Assembly: GCA_947066815.1 (NCBI GenBank)
Contig: CAMSZT010000035.1
Span: forward strand, 1-33,957
Length of the DNA: 33,957 nucleotides
Direction of reading: 5' to 3'
Source of the DNA: an uncultured Lachnotalea sp.
GTDB lineage: Bacteria; Bacillota; Clostridia; Lachnospirales; Lachnospiraceae
Shown: piece by piece, positions 15,880 to 23,622 of the stretch
How the letters are laid out: every line of letters starts with the position of its first letter
How positions within the stretch are numbered: position 1 is the first letter of the stretch
Translations under genes and position numbers: made by a program
Notes under the pieces: generated by a model
What the model saw: the letters and a program-made list of their open reading frames with translations, nothing else
Databases searched by the model: none
What the model was told of the DNA's origin: nothing

Positions 15880-15922
15880 AGCCCGCACGCCGTTCCTGCA
15901 GCATATTCCTCTGTGCGGGCTT
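15880..15922. repeat. Inverted repeat in the 15707-15931 intergenic region
   Basis: AGCCCGCAC (15880-15888) and GTGCGGGCT (15914-15922) form a perfect 9-bp inverted repeat with a 25-nt loop. It lies between the efp terminator and the coiled-coil gene. No U-run is present. I see nothing else gene-like in this 225-bp gap. Confidence 0.45.
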
Positions 15923-15931
15923 GCGCATAGA

Positions 15932-15971
15932 AAAACGCCGCCCCACGAACTTTCATCCGTAGAAGCGGCGG
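15932..15971 (-). terminator. Rho-independent terminator of efp
   Basis: On the minus strand GCCGC(CG) arms at 15966-15971 and 15937-15942 (CGCCGC/GCGGCG) form a GC-rich stem, followed by five T. It starts 18 bp after the efp stop. Confidence 0.75.
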
Positions 15972-15988
15972 TCACACATTCTATATGC

Positions 15989-16546
15989 TTATGCTCTTGA
16001 CAGATACTCCCCGGTCCTGGTGTCGATCTTGATCTTGTCGCCCTGGTCCACGAACAGAGGCACATAGACAACCGCGCCGGTCTCCACAGTGGCAGGCTTC
16101 GTCGCGCCGGTGGCCGTGTCTCCCTTGAAGCCGGGCTCCGTCTCCGTGATTTCAAGTTCCACAAAAAGAGGCGGTTCGATAGAGAACACCTGTCCCTTGT
16201 GGGAACAGACCTTGACCATCTCATTTTCCTTCACAAACTTGAGCGCATCGCCGATCATATCCCTGCTCAGAGGGATCTGCTCGTAAGTATTCACATCCAT
16301 AAAGTAGAACAGGTCTCCGTCGCTGTAGAGATACTGCATATCCACCCTCTCGATATGTGCATTCTCAAATTTTTCCGTGGGACGGAAGGTCTTCTCGACC
16401 ACGCCGCCGCTCTTAATATTCTTTAATTTGGTCCTCACAAAGGCCGCGCCTTTGCCGGGCTTTACATGCTGGAATTCAATAATCTGAAATACGTTTCCCT
16501 CGATCTCTACCGTAATGCCGTTCCTAAAATCACCAGCTGATACCAT
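15989..16546 (-). CDS. efp: Translation elongation factor P
   Basis: 185 residues, full length. EF-P binds near the ribosomal E site and relieves stalling at polyproline stretches. The KOW-like N-terminal domain has the conserved loop [10 protein letters not shown] with Lys32, the residue modified in other bacteria. The following OB domains include [13 protein letters not shown] and the C-terminal [12 protein letters not shown]...[24 protein letters not shown]. The start has AAGGAGGA ten bases upstream. A promoter lies at 16591-16619 and a terminator at 15932-15971, so it is a single-gene unit. No modification enzyme gene is seen nearby. Confidence 0.97.
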   Translation of the reverse strand: MVSAGDFRNGITVEIEGNVFQIIEFQHVKPGKGAAFVRTKLKNIKSGGVVEKTFRPTEKFENAHIERVDMQYLYSDGDLFYFMDVNTYEQIPLSRDMIGDALKFVKENEMVKVCSHKGQVFSIEPPLFVELEITETEPGFKGDTATGATKPATVETGAVVYVPLFVDQGDKIKIDTRTGEYLSRA

Positions 16547-16590
16547 GTCCTGATATTCCTCCTTCAGTGTTCAACTTGTCTATCTGTTCT

Positions 16591-16619
16591 ATTCTATCCC
16601 ATATTCCCTACTTTTTCAA
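16591..16619 (-). promoter_or_regulatory. Promoter of efp overlapping the end of the yqeG-like gene
   Basis: On the minus strand TTGAAA (16614-16619), 17 bp, TAGAAT (16591-16596). The -35 and part of the spacer lie within the last codons of the upstream gene. Confidence 0.6.
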
Positions 16620-17117
16620 GGATTTTTTATAGAAATGGAGTACGATCCGCTCCAGATACCGCTTGAGCACGATCTGGATCTCCTCCTTCGGATGGATGGG
16701 CCTCACCAGGATACTGTAGATGCCGCTCCGTTTCGCCCCGTACACATCCGTGAAAAGCTGATCCCCCACGAAGACCGTGGACGACTCGTCCGTTCCCATC
16801 TCCTCCATGGCCCTCCGGTAATTTTTCACAGAAGGCTTATGAGCGTTGCAGATATACCGGGTCTCCATAGCTTTCGCGAAGGGCTCCACCCTGGGCTTCT
16901 GGTTGTTGGAGATCAGACAGGTCTCAAAGCCCATGGTGTGGAGACGCCCAAAAAGGGCGACCGCCTCCTCTGTCTCCGGCTTCCCGTGTGGCACCAGCGT
17001 GTTGTCGATGTCAAAGAGCAGGCCACGAATCCCCCGCCCATACAGGGCGGCGTAATCGATGTCATAAGAAGAATCCACGTACTCGTCCGGATAAAAGCTT
17101 TTAAGCGCCGCCATCAC
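16608..17117 (-). CDS. YqeG-family HAD phosphatase
   Basis: 169 residues. This is a HAD superfamily IIIA protein: motif I LLFDIDNTLVPHG with the nucleophile and acid Asp36 and Asp38, motif II LISNN, and motif III/IV VFVGDQLFTDVYGAKRSG. YqeG proteins are close to mitochondrial PGP phosphatases, so dephosphorylation of phosphatidylglycerophosphate is possible but not shown. The ATG overlaps the nrdR stop by four bases (ATGA), so the two are translated together. The last residues (YKKSLKK) are basic. Confidence 0.88.
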   Translation of the reverse strand: MMAALKSFYPDEYVDSSYDIDYAALYGRGIRGLLFDIDNTLVPHGKPETEEAVALFGRLHTMGFETCLISNNQKPRVEPFAKAMETRYICNAHKPSVKNYRRAMEEMGTDESSTVFVGDQLFTDVYGAKRSGIYSILVRPIHPKEEIQIVLKRYLERIVLHFYKKSLKK

Positions 17118-17575
17118 TCTTTCCTGCCTTTGTAGAGTTTTTCCAGCTCCTTCAAAAAGGTGTTCACATCCTTGAATTCCCGATAGACCGAAGAAAAACG
17201 GACGTAAGCCACCTCGTCTAACTCTTTCAGCTTGTCCATCACCAGATTCCCGATCCTCCTGGTGGTGATCTCCTTTTCCTCACTGTTAAAGGCCTCGTTC
17301 TCCACCTCGTCCACCAGACGGTTGATATCCTGGGTAGAAATAGGCCGTTTATGGCAGGCAAGAAGTACCCCCGCCTCGATCTTGTCCCGGTCATAAGCCT
17401 GCCTGGTATCGTCCTTTTTCACCACCATCAGGGGAATGGTCTCGATCTTTTCATAGGTGGTAAACCGCCTGTGACAGACCTCGCACTGGCGGCGCCTGCG
17501 GATGGCATTGTGTTCCTCCGCCGGCCTGGAATCGATGACACGGATGTTATCGCTGCTGCAAAATGGACATTTCAT
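17114..17575 (-). CDS. nrdR: Transcriptional repressor NrdR
   Basis: 153 residues from ATG 17573-17575, with AGGAGG seven bases upstream; an ATG 42 bases earlier is not supported. NrdR represses ribonucleotide reductase genes according to the ATP/dATP state. The N-terminal zinc ribbon has Cys3, Cys6, Cys31 and Cys34 (MKCPFC ... CEVCHRRFTTYE). An ATP-cone domain follows, about 46-136 (VVKKDDTRQAYDRDKI...), with VAYVRFSSVYREFKDVNTFLKELE at the end. No NrdR box is seen in the window, so its targets lie elsewhere. It is coupled to the yqeG-like gene. Confidence 0.96.
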   Translation of the reverse strand: MKCPFCSSDNIRVIDSRPAEEHNAIRRRRQCEVCHRRFTTYEKIETIPLMVVKKDDTRQAYDRDKIEAGVLLACHKRPISTQDINRLVDEVENEAFNSEEKEITTRRIGNLVMDKLKELDEVAYVRFSSVYREFKDVNTFLKELEKLYKGRKE

Positions 17576-17640
17576 GACAGACCTCCTCTTCTGAATCCCA
17601 TTTACACCTTCATGCACTCACTGAGAAAATGCTCTTGCGG

Positions 17641-17898
17641 CTATTTGCATTTATGCATGCATTCCTCCGTCACGGCCTTCACCAGTACAAAATCCTCACC
17701 GATCTGCTCCACGCAGTGAAAGGGAATGACATACTCCGAATCCCGTCCCAGAAAGCCGCAGATATGGGCCGGACCCGGTATGATAAACGATAAGATGCAG
17801 CCGGTACGGCAGTCAAACTCCACGTCGGTGATGAAGCCGAGCCGTTTGCCGTCACAGATATTGATGACCTCTTTCATCCGCAGTTCGCAGATACGCAT
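17641..17898 (-). CDS. YlmC/YmxH-type PRC-barrel protein
   Basis: 85 residues. The order MRICELRMKEVINICDGKRLGFITDVEFD..TGCILSFIIPGP matches the YlmC/YmxH family, a small PRC-barrel protein common in spore-forming Firmicutes and tied to sporulation genes. It is probably cytoplasmic; the biochemical role is unknown. It continues with GRDSEYVIPFHCVEQIGEDFVLV and a Cys/His-containing tail, MHKCK. It lies 65 bp upstream of nrdR on the same strand. Its presence is one hint that the organism belongs to a sporulating lineage. Confidence 0.85.
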   Translation of the reverse strand: MRICELRMKEVINICDGKRLGFITDVEFDCRTGCILSFIIPGPAHICGFLGRDSEYVIPFHCVEQIGEDFVLVKAVTEECMHKCK

Positions 17899-17992
17899 GG
17901 AAACGCCCTTCCGATCCCGATTCCTTACCCTATCTTATGCGGACCGCCTGTCCCTGGTTCCTGCAAAAAACAAAAATCAACAGGCACTTCAG

Positions 17993-18019
17993 GGAAACTG
18001 TGATTTGATCAGCGTTTCC
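17993..18019 (-). terminator. Possible terminator of prfC
   Basis: On the minus strand GGAAAC (18014-18019) and GTTTCC (17993-17998) pair directly after the prfC stop. A T-rich stretch follows only after about 14 nt, so this is weak. Confidence 0.3.
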
Positions 18020-19627
18020 TTAGTTTCTGGAAAATTCCGCAAGCTCAAGCCCCGGATTCCGGTCCAGGACCATGCCCACGCTCCAGCTGTTGACAAATAA
18101 GAGCAGCGGATTCCCCTTGAGATCCTTGACCCGTTTCATATCGGAGGTTCCCTGGAGCTTCGCTACGTCAACCGCCTCCTTGTTGGCGATCCAGCGGATG
18201 TGCTCGTAGGGAAGGGACTCCAGCTTTACCTCCACGTTGTACTCGTTGTTCAGCCGAAACAGCAGGACGTCAAACTGGAGGACCCCCACCACACCGACGA
18301 TGATCTCCTCCATGCCCGTATTGAACTCCTGGAAGATCTGGATGGCGCCCTCCTGGGCAATCTGGTTCACCCCTTTCAAGAACTGCTTCCGCTTCATGGT
18401 GTCCATCTGTTTCAGTCTCGCAAAATGCTCCGGCGCAAAGGTCGGGATCCCCTCATAGGCAAACTTCTTTCCCGACGAAGTGAAGGTGTCCCCGATGGCA
18501 AAAAGCCCCGGATCGAACACACCGATGATGTCCCCCGCGTAGGCCTCCTCCACGATCTTGCGCTCCTGGGCCATCATCTGCTGGGGCTGGGACAGCTTCG
18601 CCTTCCTCCCCCCCTGGACATGGTTGACCTCCATCCCCGCCTCGAACTTCCCGGAACAGATCCGCATGAAGGCGATCCGATCCCGGTGTGCCTTGTTCAT
18701 GTTGGCCTGAATCTTAAAGACAAAGGCCGAAAATTCCTCCGTGACCGGGTCGACAGGCCCGATGTCCGCATTCCTGGGAAGAGGTGGAGTCGTCATCTTC
18801 AGGAAATGCGTGAGGAAGGTCTCCACGCCGAAATTCGTCAGGGCCGAGCCGAAAAACACCGGGGAAAGCTTCCCCTGTCTCACAAGCTCCATGTCAAGCT
18901 CCTGACCCGCTCCGTCGAGAAGCTCAATGTCCTCCTGGAGCCGGCTGTAAAAGCCCTCCCCCAGGATCTCCGCTGTCTTGGGGTCCGAGAAAGACACCCG
19001 GCTCACCGCCACCTCCTTCTGTCCGTTCATGGCCGCCGTGAAGGTACTGACACACTTCAGATCCCGCTCATAAACCCCCTTAAACTCCTTACCGGAGCCG
19101 ATGGGCCAGTTGACGGGGCAGGTGGCGATCCCCAGAACCGACTCGATCTCGTCCATCAGCTCGAAGGGATCGTTGGCCTCCCGGTCCATCTTGTTGATAA
19201 AAGTAAAGATCGGGATCTGTCTCAGCAGACAGACTTTGAACAGCTTGATGGTCTGGGCCTCCACACCCTTGCCCGCGTCGATGACCATCACCGCCGAGTC
19301 CGCCGCCATGAGCGTCCGGTAAGTGTCCTCCGAGAAATCCTGATGTCCCGGCGTGTCCAGGATGTTGATACAAAACCCCCCGTAGTTAAACTGGAGTACC
19401 GAAGAGGTCACGGAAATCCCCCTCTGCTTCTCGATCTCCATCCAGTCGGAAACCGCATGCTTCGCCGTCTTCTTCCCCTTCACGGAACCGGCCAGATTGA
19501 TGGCCCCTCCATAGAGAAGAAGCTTCTCCGTCAGTGTAGTCTTGCCCGCATCCGGGTGGGAAATGATCGCAAAGGTCCTTCTCTTCTCTATCTCCTGTCT
19601 CAATTGTTCCTGCTTCGATACTGCCAC
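18020..19627 (-). CDS. prfC: Peptide chain release factor 3
   Basis: 535 residues, normal length. RF3 is a GTPase that recycles RF1/RF2 after termination. The G domain shows HPDAGKTTLTEKLLL (G1), the RGISVTSS switch I, DTPGHQDFSEDTYRTL (G3) and FINKMDREANDP (G4), followed by RF3-specific text such as WPIGSGKEFKGVYER, SALTNFGVETFL and GVVGVLQFDVLLFRL. The start has AGGTGG five bases upstream. Upstream lies the palindrome block at 19656-19885. Gene order prfC-ylmC-nrdR-yqeG-efp runs on one strand, but promoters and terminators break it into several units. Confidence 0.97.
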   Translation of the reverse strand: MAVSKQEQLRQEIEKRRTFAIISHPDAGKTTLTEKLLLYGGAINLAGSVKGKKTAKHAVSDWMEIEKQRGISVTSSVLQFNYGGFCINILDTPGHQDFSEDTYRTLMAADSAVMVIDAGKGVEAQTIKLFKVCLLRQIPIFTFINKMDREANDPFELMDEIESVLGIATCPVNWPIGSGKEFKGVYERDLKCVSTFTAAMNGQKEVAVSRVSFSDPKTAEILGEGFYSRLQEDIELLDGAGQELDMELVRQGKLSPVFFGSALTNFGVETFLTHFLKMTTPPLPRNADIGPVDPVTEEFSAFVFKIQANMNKAHRDRIAFMRICSGKFEAGMEVNHVQGGRKAKLSQPQQMMAQERKIVEEAYAGDIIGVFDPGLFAIGDTFTSSGKKFAYEGIPTFAPEHFARLKQMDTMKRKQFLKGVNQIAQEGAIQIFQEFNTGMEEIIVGVVGVLQFDVLLFRLNNEYNVEVKLESLPYEHIRWIANKEAVDVAKLQGTSDMKRVKDLKGNPLLLFVNSWSVGMVLDRNPGLELAEFSRN

Positions 19628-19655
19628 CTGTCCATCCTCTTTTCTGTTATTTGAT

Positions 19656-19885
19656 AGTGAACGACAAAAATTTTTGTTTTTCGGCGTTCACTGCGCCGAT
19701 TTTTGCTGCGCGTGAGCGCAGGATCTATAGCAAACGACAAAAATATTTGCCGTTTACTATGAGCCCTCCGGGGGAAGCGCACGATTTTTGTAAGGTGGAT
19801 TCTGCTCTTACGCGCAGCAAAAATCGGCGCAGCAGACGCTATAAGGAAAAGATTTATATCGTCTGCCATACCTTACAAAAATCGT
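19656..19885. repeat. Block of interleaved inverted repeats between prfC and cls
   Basis: Five inverted repeats are packed into 230 bp. AGTGAACG/CGTTCACT: 19656-19663 and 19685-19692. ATAGCAAACG/CGTTTACTAT: 19727-19736 and 19751-19760 (9/10). A 30-bp pair at 19691-19720 and 19803-19832 (28/30), containing GCAGCAAAAATCGGCGC. A perfect 15-bp pair at 19781-19795 and 19871-19885. GCAGACG/CGTCTGC: 19832-19838 and 19860-19866. The 30-bp and 15-bp pairs cross each other rather than nest. The two small hairpins share the core AACGACAAAAAT. This looks like a non-coding repeat element or a structured RNA; no ORF with a start site is convincing. Confidence 0.75.
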
Positions 19886-19905
19886 ACACATCCCCCGTCA
19901 TGTCC

Positions 19906-21465
19906 TTAGAACAGCGGTTCAAACAAATGCATGGCCGACACGAGGAGCCGTTCATAGACCGGCCGCTTCCTGCAAAATTCCATGGTGATCTCCATCGAAT
20001 GCTCCTCCATAGTCCTCACAAAATCTTCCTTGAGTTCCAGCACCGCCTCCGTCCGGTAGAGGAGCGCCCCGCACTCAAAATGCAGGTACAGGCTCCGGTA
20101 GTCCAGATTGATGCTTCCGACGGCCGCCAGAGAGTCATCCGCCACAAAGGCCTTGGTGTGGAGGAATCCCGGCAGATACTCATAGATCCGGACCCCCGCG
20201 TCCAGAAGCCTGGCATAGTAGGAGCGGGTCAGCATAAAGATCAGCTTCTTATCGGGAATATGGGGCGTCATGATCCGGACGTCCACACCGCTCTTCGCCG
20301 CCAGTTCCAGAGAAACCGCCATCTCCTGATCGATGATCAGGTACGGCGTATAAATATACACATACCGCTTTGCATTGTGAAGGATATTTAAGTATACGTT
20401 TTCTCCGGTACACTCATGGTCCAGAGGAGAATCTCCGTAGGGAAGCACGTATCCCTTCTTCTGAAAACCGAAAGCCGCATCCTTCCCACCGTTCCAAAAG
20501 TCAGGAGCCAGCCGGTAACGGCCATAGTCGAAATCCGTGTGCCGGATAGAATTCCACATACCGAGGAACATGGCCGTGTAATTCCAGACAGCCTCTCCCC
20601 GGATCATCACGCCGCCGTCCTTCCAGTGGCCGAACCGTTCCTTCCTATTAATATATTCGTCCGCCAGATTCAGGCCCCCGCAAAATGCCGTATGGCCGTC
20701 GATCACCGCGATCTTCCGGTGGTCCCGGTTGTTGAACACCGCCGACATGACCGGGCGCAGCAGATTGAACCGCCGGCACACGATCCCCCTCTTCTCCAGA
20801 AACTCCGGGTAATCCCTGGGGAGCAGCCAGATGCAGCCCACATCGTCGTAGAGCAGGCGCACCTCCACCCCCGCCCCCGCCTTTTCCGTGAGGATCGTGA
20901 GGATCGTATCCCACATGTATCCCCGCTCGATAATGAAATACTCCAGAAAGATAAACCGCTCCGCCTGCCTGAGGGCCCTGCAGAGCTCCTCGAAATACTC
21001 TTCCCCGCCGGAAAAATAATGGCTGGACCCATTTCTCCCCGCCGGGTAATGGGCCGTCCGGTACAGATAGGAAAACTGCCTTGCCACCGCCGGATCCACC
21101 GAAAGCAGTTCCTCCGCAATACCCTCCGGCTGTTCCATCAGTGGATAGAGTTCCTCGTCGATCTGTCTGTGTTTCCTCCTCTCGGCGACAATGGTATTTC
21201 CCCGGCCGAAAAACAGATAAAGGATCGTCCCCAGGATCGGAACACTCAGGATCAGGATGCTCCAGGCCAGCTTGTAAGCCGGATTGTACCATTCCTGCGC
21301 AATATACATGACAAAGATCAGCCCAATGAGAGACAGCGCCGCCGTGATCGCCCAGTAATACCGGCCGAGAAACAAAATGGACGCCACGATCCAGGCCACC
21401 TGGAGCATCATCACAATGGCGACCCAGACCATCCGGCTGGTCAAAAATTTAAGAATCCGCCTCAT
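19906..21465 (-). CDS. cls: Cardiolipin synthase
   Basis: 519 residues from ATG 21463-21465 (GGAG site within the coaBC end). It condenses two phosphatidylglycerol molecules, or a related pair, into cardiolipin at the membrane. Three hydrophobic segments lie near 13-33, 36-55 and 65-87. Two phospholipase D HKD motifs are complete: His249-Lys251-Asp256 in DHRKIAVIDG and His436-Lys438-Asp443 in LHTKAFVADD, each followed by the expected Gly-Ser/Asn stretch (GSINLDYRS). Overlap with the coaBC end by 17 bp suggests cotranscription and coupling. No defect is seen. Confidence 0.93.
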   Translation of the reverse strand: MRRILKFLTSRMVWVAIVMMLQVAWIVASILFLGRYYWAITAALSLIGLIFVMYIAQEWYNPAYKLAWSILILSVPILGTILYLFFGRGNTIVAERRKHRQIDEELYPLMEQPEGIAEELLSVDPAVARQFSYLYRTAHYPAGRNGSSHYFSGGEEYFEELCRALRQAERFIFLEYFIIERGYMWDTILTILTEKAGAGVEVRLLYDDVGCIWLLPRDYPEFLEKRGIVCRRFNLLRPVMSAVFNNRDHRKIAVIDGHTAFCGGLNLADEYINRKERFGHWKDGGVMIRGEAVWNYTAMFLGMWNSIRHTDFDYGRYRLAPDFWNGGKDAAFGFQKKGYVLPYGDSPLDHECTGENVYLNILHNAKRYVYIYTPYLIIDQEMAVSLELAAKSGVDVRIMTPHIPDKKLIFMLTRSYYARLLDAGVRIYEYLPGFLHTKAFVADDSLAAVGSINLDYRSLYLHFECGALLYRTEAVLELKEDFVRTMEEHSMEITMEFCRKRPVYERLLVSAMHLFEPLF

Positions 21466-22693
21466 CCTTACTCCGTGCCCCCATCGCATCGCTGCCGCCC
21501 GCAGCCATCTGCCGCAGGATGGCATCCAGGATCCGATGGGCCACTTCCTCCTTGCTCATTTTGGGAAGCGCCTGCTCCCCGTCCCCGGTGAGGAGCGTGA
21601 CCACATTGGTATCCGTACCGAAGCCGGCCCCCTCCACCTTCACATTGTTGGCCACGATCATATCCAGATTTTTTTTCACGAGCTTCTCCCTGGAATGCTC
21701 CAGCATGTGTTCCGTCTCCATGGAAAAGCCGCAGAGAAACTGCCCTTTCCGTTTCCGCTCCCCCAGCGCCTTCAGGGTATCCTCCGTCCGGGAAAGCCGG
21801 ATGGACATCTCTCCCTCCGCCTTCTTGACCTTCTCGCTGCTCACCGCAGACGGCCGGTAATCCGCCACCGCCGCCGCCTTGATGATGATGTCCTGTTCCT
21901 CTGAGCGAGTCAGCACCGCCTCATAGAGCTCCGCCGCCGTGGTGATCTCCACCACCTTCACAAACTCCGGACGTTTTAAGGGCGTGGGCCCGGTCACAAG
22001 GGTCACTTCGGCCCCTCTCTGCATGGCCGCTCTTGCCAGAGCATACCCCATCTTTCCCGTGGAATGGTTGGTGATATAGCGGACCGGATCGACAGCTTCC
22101 CTGGTGGGACCCGCCGTCACCAGAATCTTTCTTCCCGCCAGATCCTTTTCAAAGGCCAGTTCCCTCAATATATAAGCGAGCAGCGTCTCCTCGTCCGCCA
22201 TCTTCCCGTTTCCCGTGTCCCCGTTGGCAAGCATCCCCACCACCGGCTCCACGAACTCATAGCCAAACCCCTTAAGCCTCGCAATATTGTCCTGGACAAT
22301 GGGATTGTTGTACATGTTCGTATTCATGGCCGGGGCAATGAATTTTTTGCAGGGACAGGCCATGATCGTGGTGGTCAGCATGTCGTCCGCGATCCCGCAG
22401 GCGATCTTCCCGATCACATTGGCGCTGGCCGGGGCCAGCATGACAAGATCCGCCTGCTTCGCCAGGGCCACATGCTCCACCGAAAACTCAAAATTCCGGT
22501 CAAAGGTATCGATCAGGCATTTCGTGCCCGTCAGGGTCTCGAAAGTGGTCGGAGTGATGAAATTCGTGGCATGCTCCGTCATCAGCACGTGGACCGCGGC
22601 ATGCTGCTTCTTTAAAAGTCTTGCCAGATTTGCGATTTTATACGCCGCAATGCTTCCCGAAACGCCGAGAAGCACCGTTTTTCCCTTTAACAT
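21449..22693 (-). CDS. coaBC: Bifunctional CoaBC (phosphopantothenoylcysteine synthetase/decarboxylase)
   Basis: 414 residues from ATG 22691-22693, eight bases after GGAG. It performs CoA steps 2 and 3: ligation of cysteine to phosphopantothenate (CoaB, C-terminal) and decarboxylation to phosphopantetheine (CoaC, N-terminal, FMN). CoaC has GVSGSIAAYKIANLAR, catalytic His74 in SVEHVALAKQ and PAMNTNMYNNP (121-131). CoaB has ILVTAGPTREAVDPVRYITNHSTGKMG. Oddity: where the family has a catalytic Cys in an LACG loop (Cys158 in E. coli), this protein reads LANG, with Asn157 (codon AAC). It diverges from coaX across 106 bp and is followed by cls. Confidence 0.94.
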   Translation of the reverse strand: MLKGKTVLLGVSGSIAAYKIANLARLLKKQHAAVHVLMTEHATNFITPTTFETLTGTKCLIDTFDRNFEFSVEHVALAKQADLVMLAPASANVIGKIACGIADDMLTTTIMACPCKKFIAPAMNTNMYNNPIVQDNIARLKGFGYEFVEPVVGMLANGDTGNGKMADEETLLAYILRELAFEKDLAGRKILVTAGPTREAVDPVRYITNHSTGKMGYALARAAMQRGAEVTLVTGPTPLKRPEFVKVVEITTAAELYEAVLTRSEEQDIIIKAAAVADYRPSAVSSEKVKKAEGEMSIRLSRTEDTLKALGERKRKGQFLCGFSMETEHMLEHSREKLVKKNLDMIVANNVKVEGAGFGTDTNVVTLLTGDGEQALPKMSKEEVAHRILDAILRQMAAGGSDAMGARSKDEADS

Positions 22694-22719
22694 GGACATT
22701 TCTCCTTTTTGCAATCCTC

Positions 22720-22748
22720 TTGCACCGCCTGCCGATCCATGCTATAAT
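22720..22748 (+). promoter_or_regulatory. Sigma-A promoter of coaX
   Basis: TTGCAC (22720-22725), 17 bp, TATAAT (22743-22748). An AAAGGA site precedes the ATG at 22800. Confidence 0.7.
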
Positions 22749-22799
22749 CGCACCGTGACCGGCTTCGGCCCGAATTTTTATGGAAAGGACTTCCTGTTT

Positions 22800-23564
22800 A
22801 TGATACTCGCCATCGACATCGGCAACACCAACATCGTCATCGGCTGTATTGACGCCAGACAAACCTATTTTGTAGAACGCATCTCCACCAATCTGAGCCA
22901 CACGGCCCTGGAATATGCCATCACCTTTAAAAATATCCTGGAACTCTATCACATCAATCCCAGAGGCTTAGACGGGGCAATCCTCTCCTCCGTGGTCCCC
23001 CCCATCTCAAAGACCGTCCGCCTTTCCGTGGAAAAAGTCATCGGAAAGCCCTGCCTCATGGTGGGCCCCGGCGTGAAGACCGGCCTCAACATCCTCATGG
23101 ACAACCCCGCCACCGTGGGAAGCGACCTGGTGGTCACCGCCGTGGCCGGTATCCGGGAATACAAGGCTCCCTTCCTGGTCATCGATATGGGCACCGCCAC
23201 CACCATCACCTGCATCGACAAAAACTGCAATTACATCGGCGGCGCCATCATCCCCGGCGTGCGGGTCTCCTTAGAGTCCCTGTCCCAAAAGGCCGCCCAG
23301 CTCCACAATATCAGCCTTGAGCCTCCCAGGCATGCCATCGGGAAAAACACCACGGAATGCATGCGCAGCGGCGTGGTCCTCGGAAACGCCTCCATGCTGG
23401 ACGGCATGATCGACCGGTTCGCCGAAGAACTGGGCGAGGAACCCACGGTCCTCGCCACCGGAGGACTCTCCAAGGTGATCATCCCCCACTGCCGCCACAA
23501 GATCATCATCGACGACGGCCTTCTGCTCAAAGGACTGTGGATCATCTACACAAAAAACCAGTAA
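22800..23564 (+). CDS. coaX: Type III pantothenate kinase
   Basis: 254 residues from ATG 22800; longer frames upstream run antisense to coaBC. It phosphorylates pantothenate, the first step of CoA synthesis, and unlike CoaA is not inhibited by CoA. ASKHA-fold motifs: MILAIDIGNTNIVIG (P-loop-like phosphate 1), ISTNLSHTALEY, LSSVVPPISKT, GPGVKTGLNI, the GSDLVVTAVAG substrate loop, VIDMGTATTITCID (phosphate 2), GGAIIPGV and LATGGLSKVI. The back-to-back arrangement with coaBC places three successive CoA steps under one intergenic region. Confidence 0.96.
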   Translation: MILAIDIGNTNIVIGCIDARQTYFVERISTNLSHTALEYAITFKNILELYHINPRGLDGAILSSVVPPISKTVRLSVEKVIGKPCLMVGPGVKTGLNILMDNPATVGSDLVVTAVAGIREYKAPFLVIDMGTATTITCIDKNCNYIGGAIIPGVRVSLESLSQKAAQLHNISLEPPRHAIGKNTTECMRSGVVLGNASMLDGMIDRFAEELGEEPTVLATGGLSKVIIPHCRHKIIIDDGLLLKGLWIIYTKNQ

Positions 23565-23569
23565 ATTCC

Positions 23570-23601
23570 GGTAAAACCCATAAATTCCAAAGTATTTTAC
23601 C
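23570..23601. terminator. Weak hairpin between convergent coaX and kinase-GNAT genes
   Basis: GGTAAAA (23570-23576) and TTTTACC (23595-23601) form a 7-bp inverted repeat between two converging genes. It is AT-rich and only moderately stable; it may act in both directions. Confidence 0.3.
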
Positions 23602-23622
23602 ATAGAATGACAAAAAATACAA

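Noticed and set aside
18200-19654. 484-codon open frame opposite prfC
   Set aside because: Antisense shadow of a strongly conserved gene; composition is Leu/His/Arg/Pro-rich, with no motif or start site.
19656-19885. Short basic ORFs in the palindrome block
   Set aside because: They lack ribosome binding sites and simply read through inverted repeats; a non-coding element explains the sequence better.
20416-21591. 391-codon open frame opposite cls
   Set aside because: Antisense to a gene with complete HKD motifs; Pro/Arg/His-rich shadow.
22287-22799. Long N-terminal extension of the coaX frame
   Set aside because: It would run antisense through coaBC; the ATG at 22800 follows a good promoter and matches the family start.
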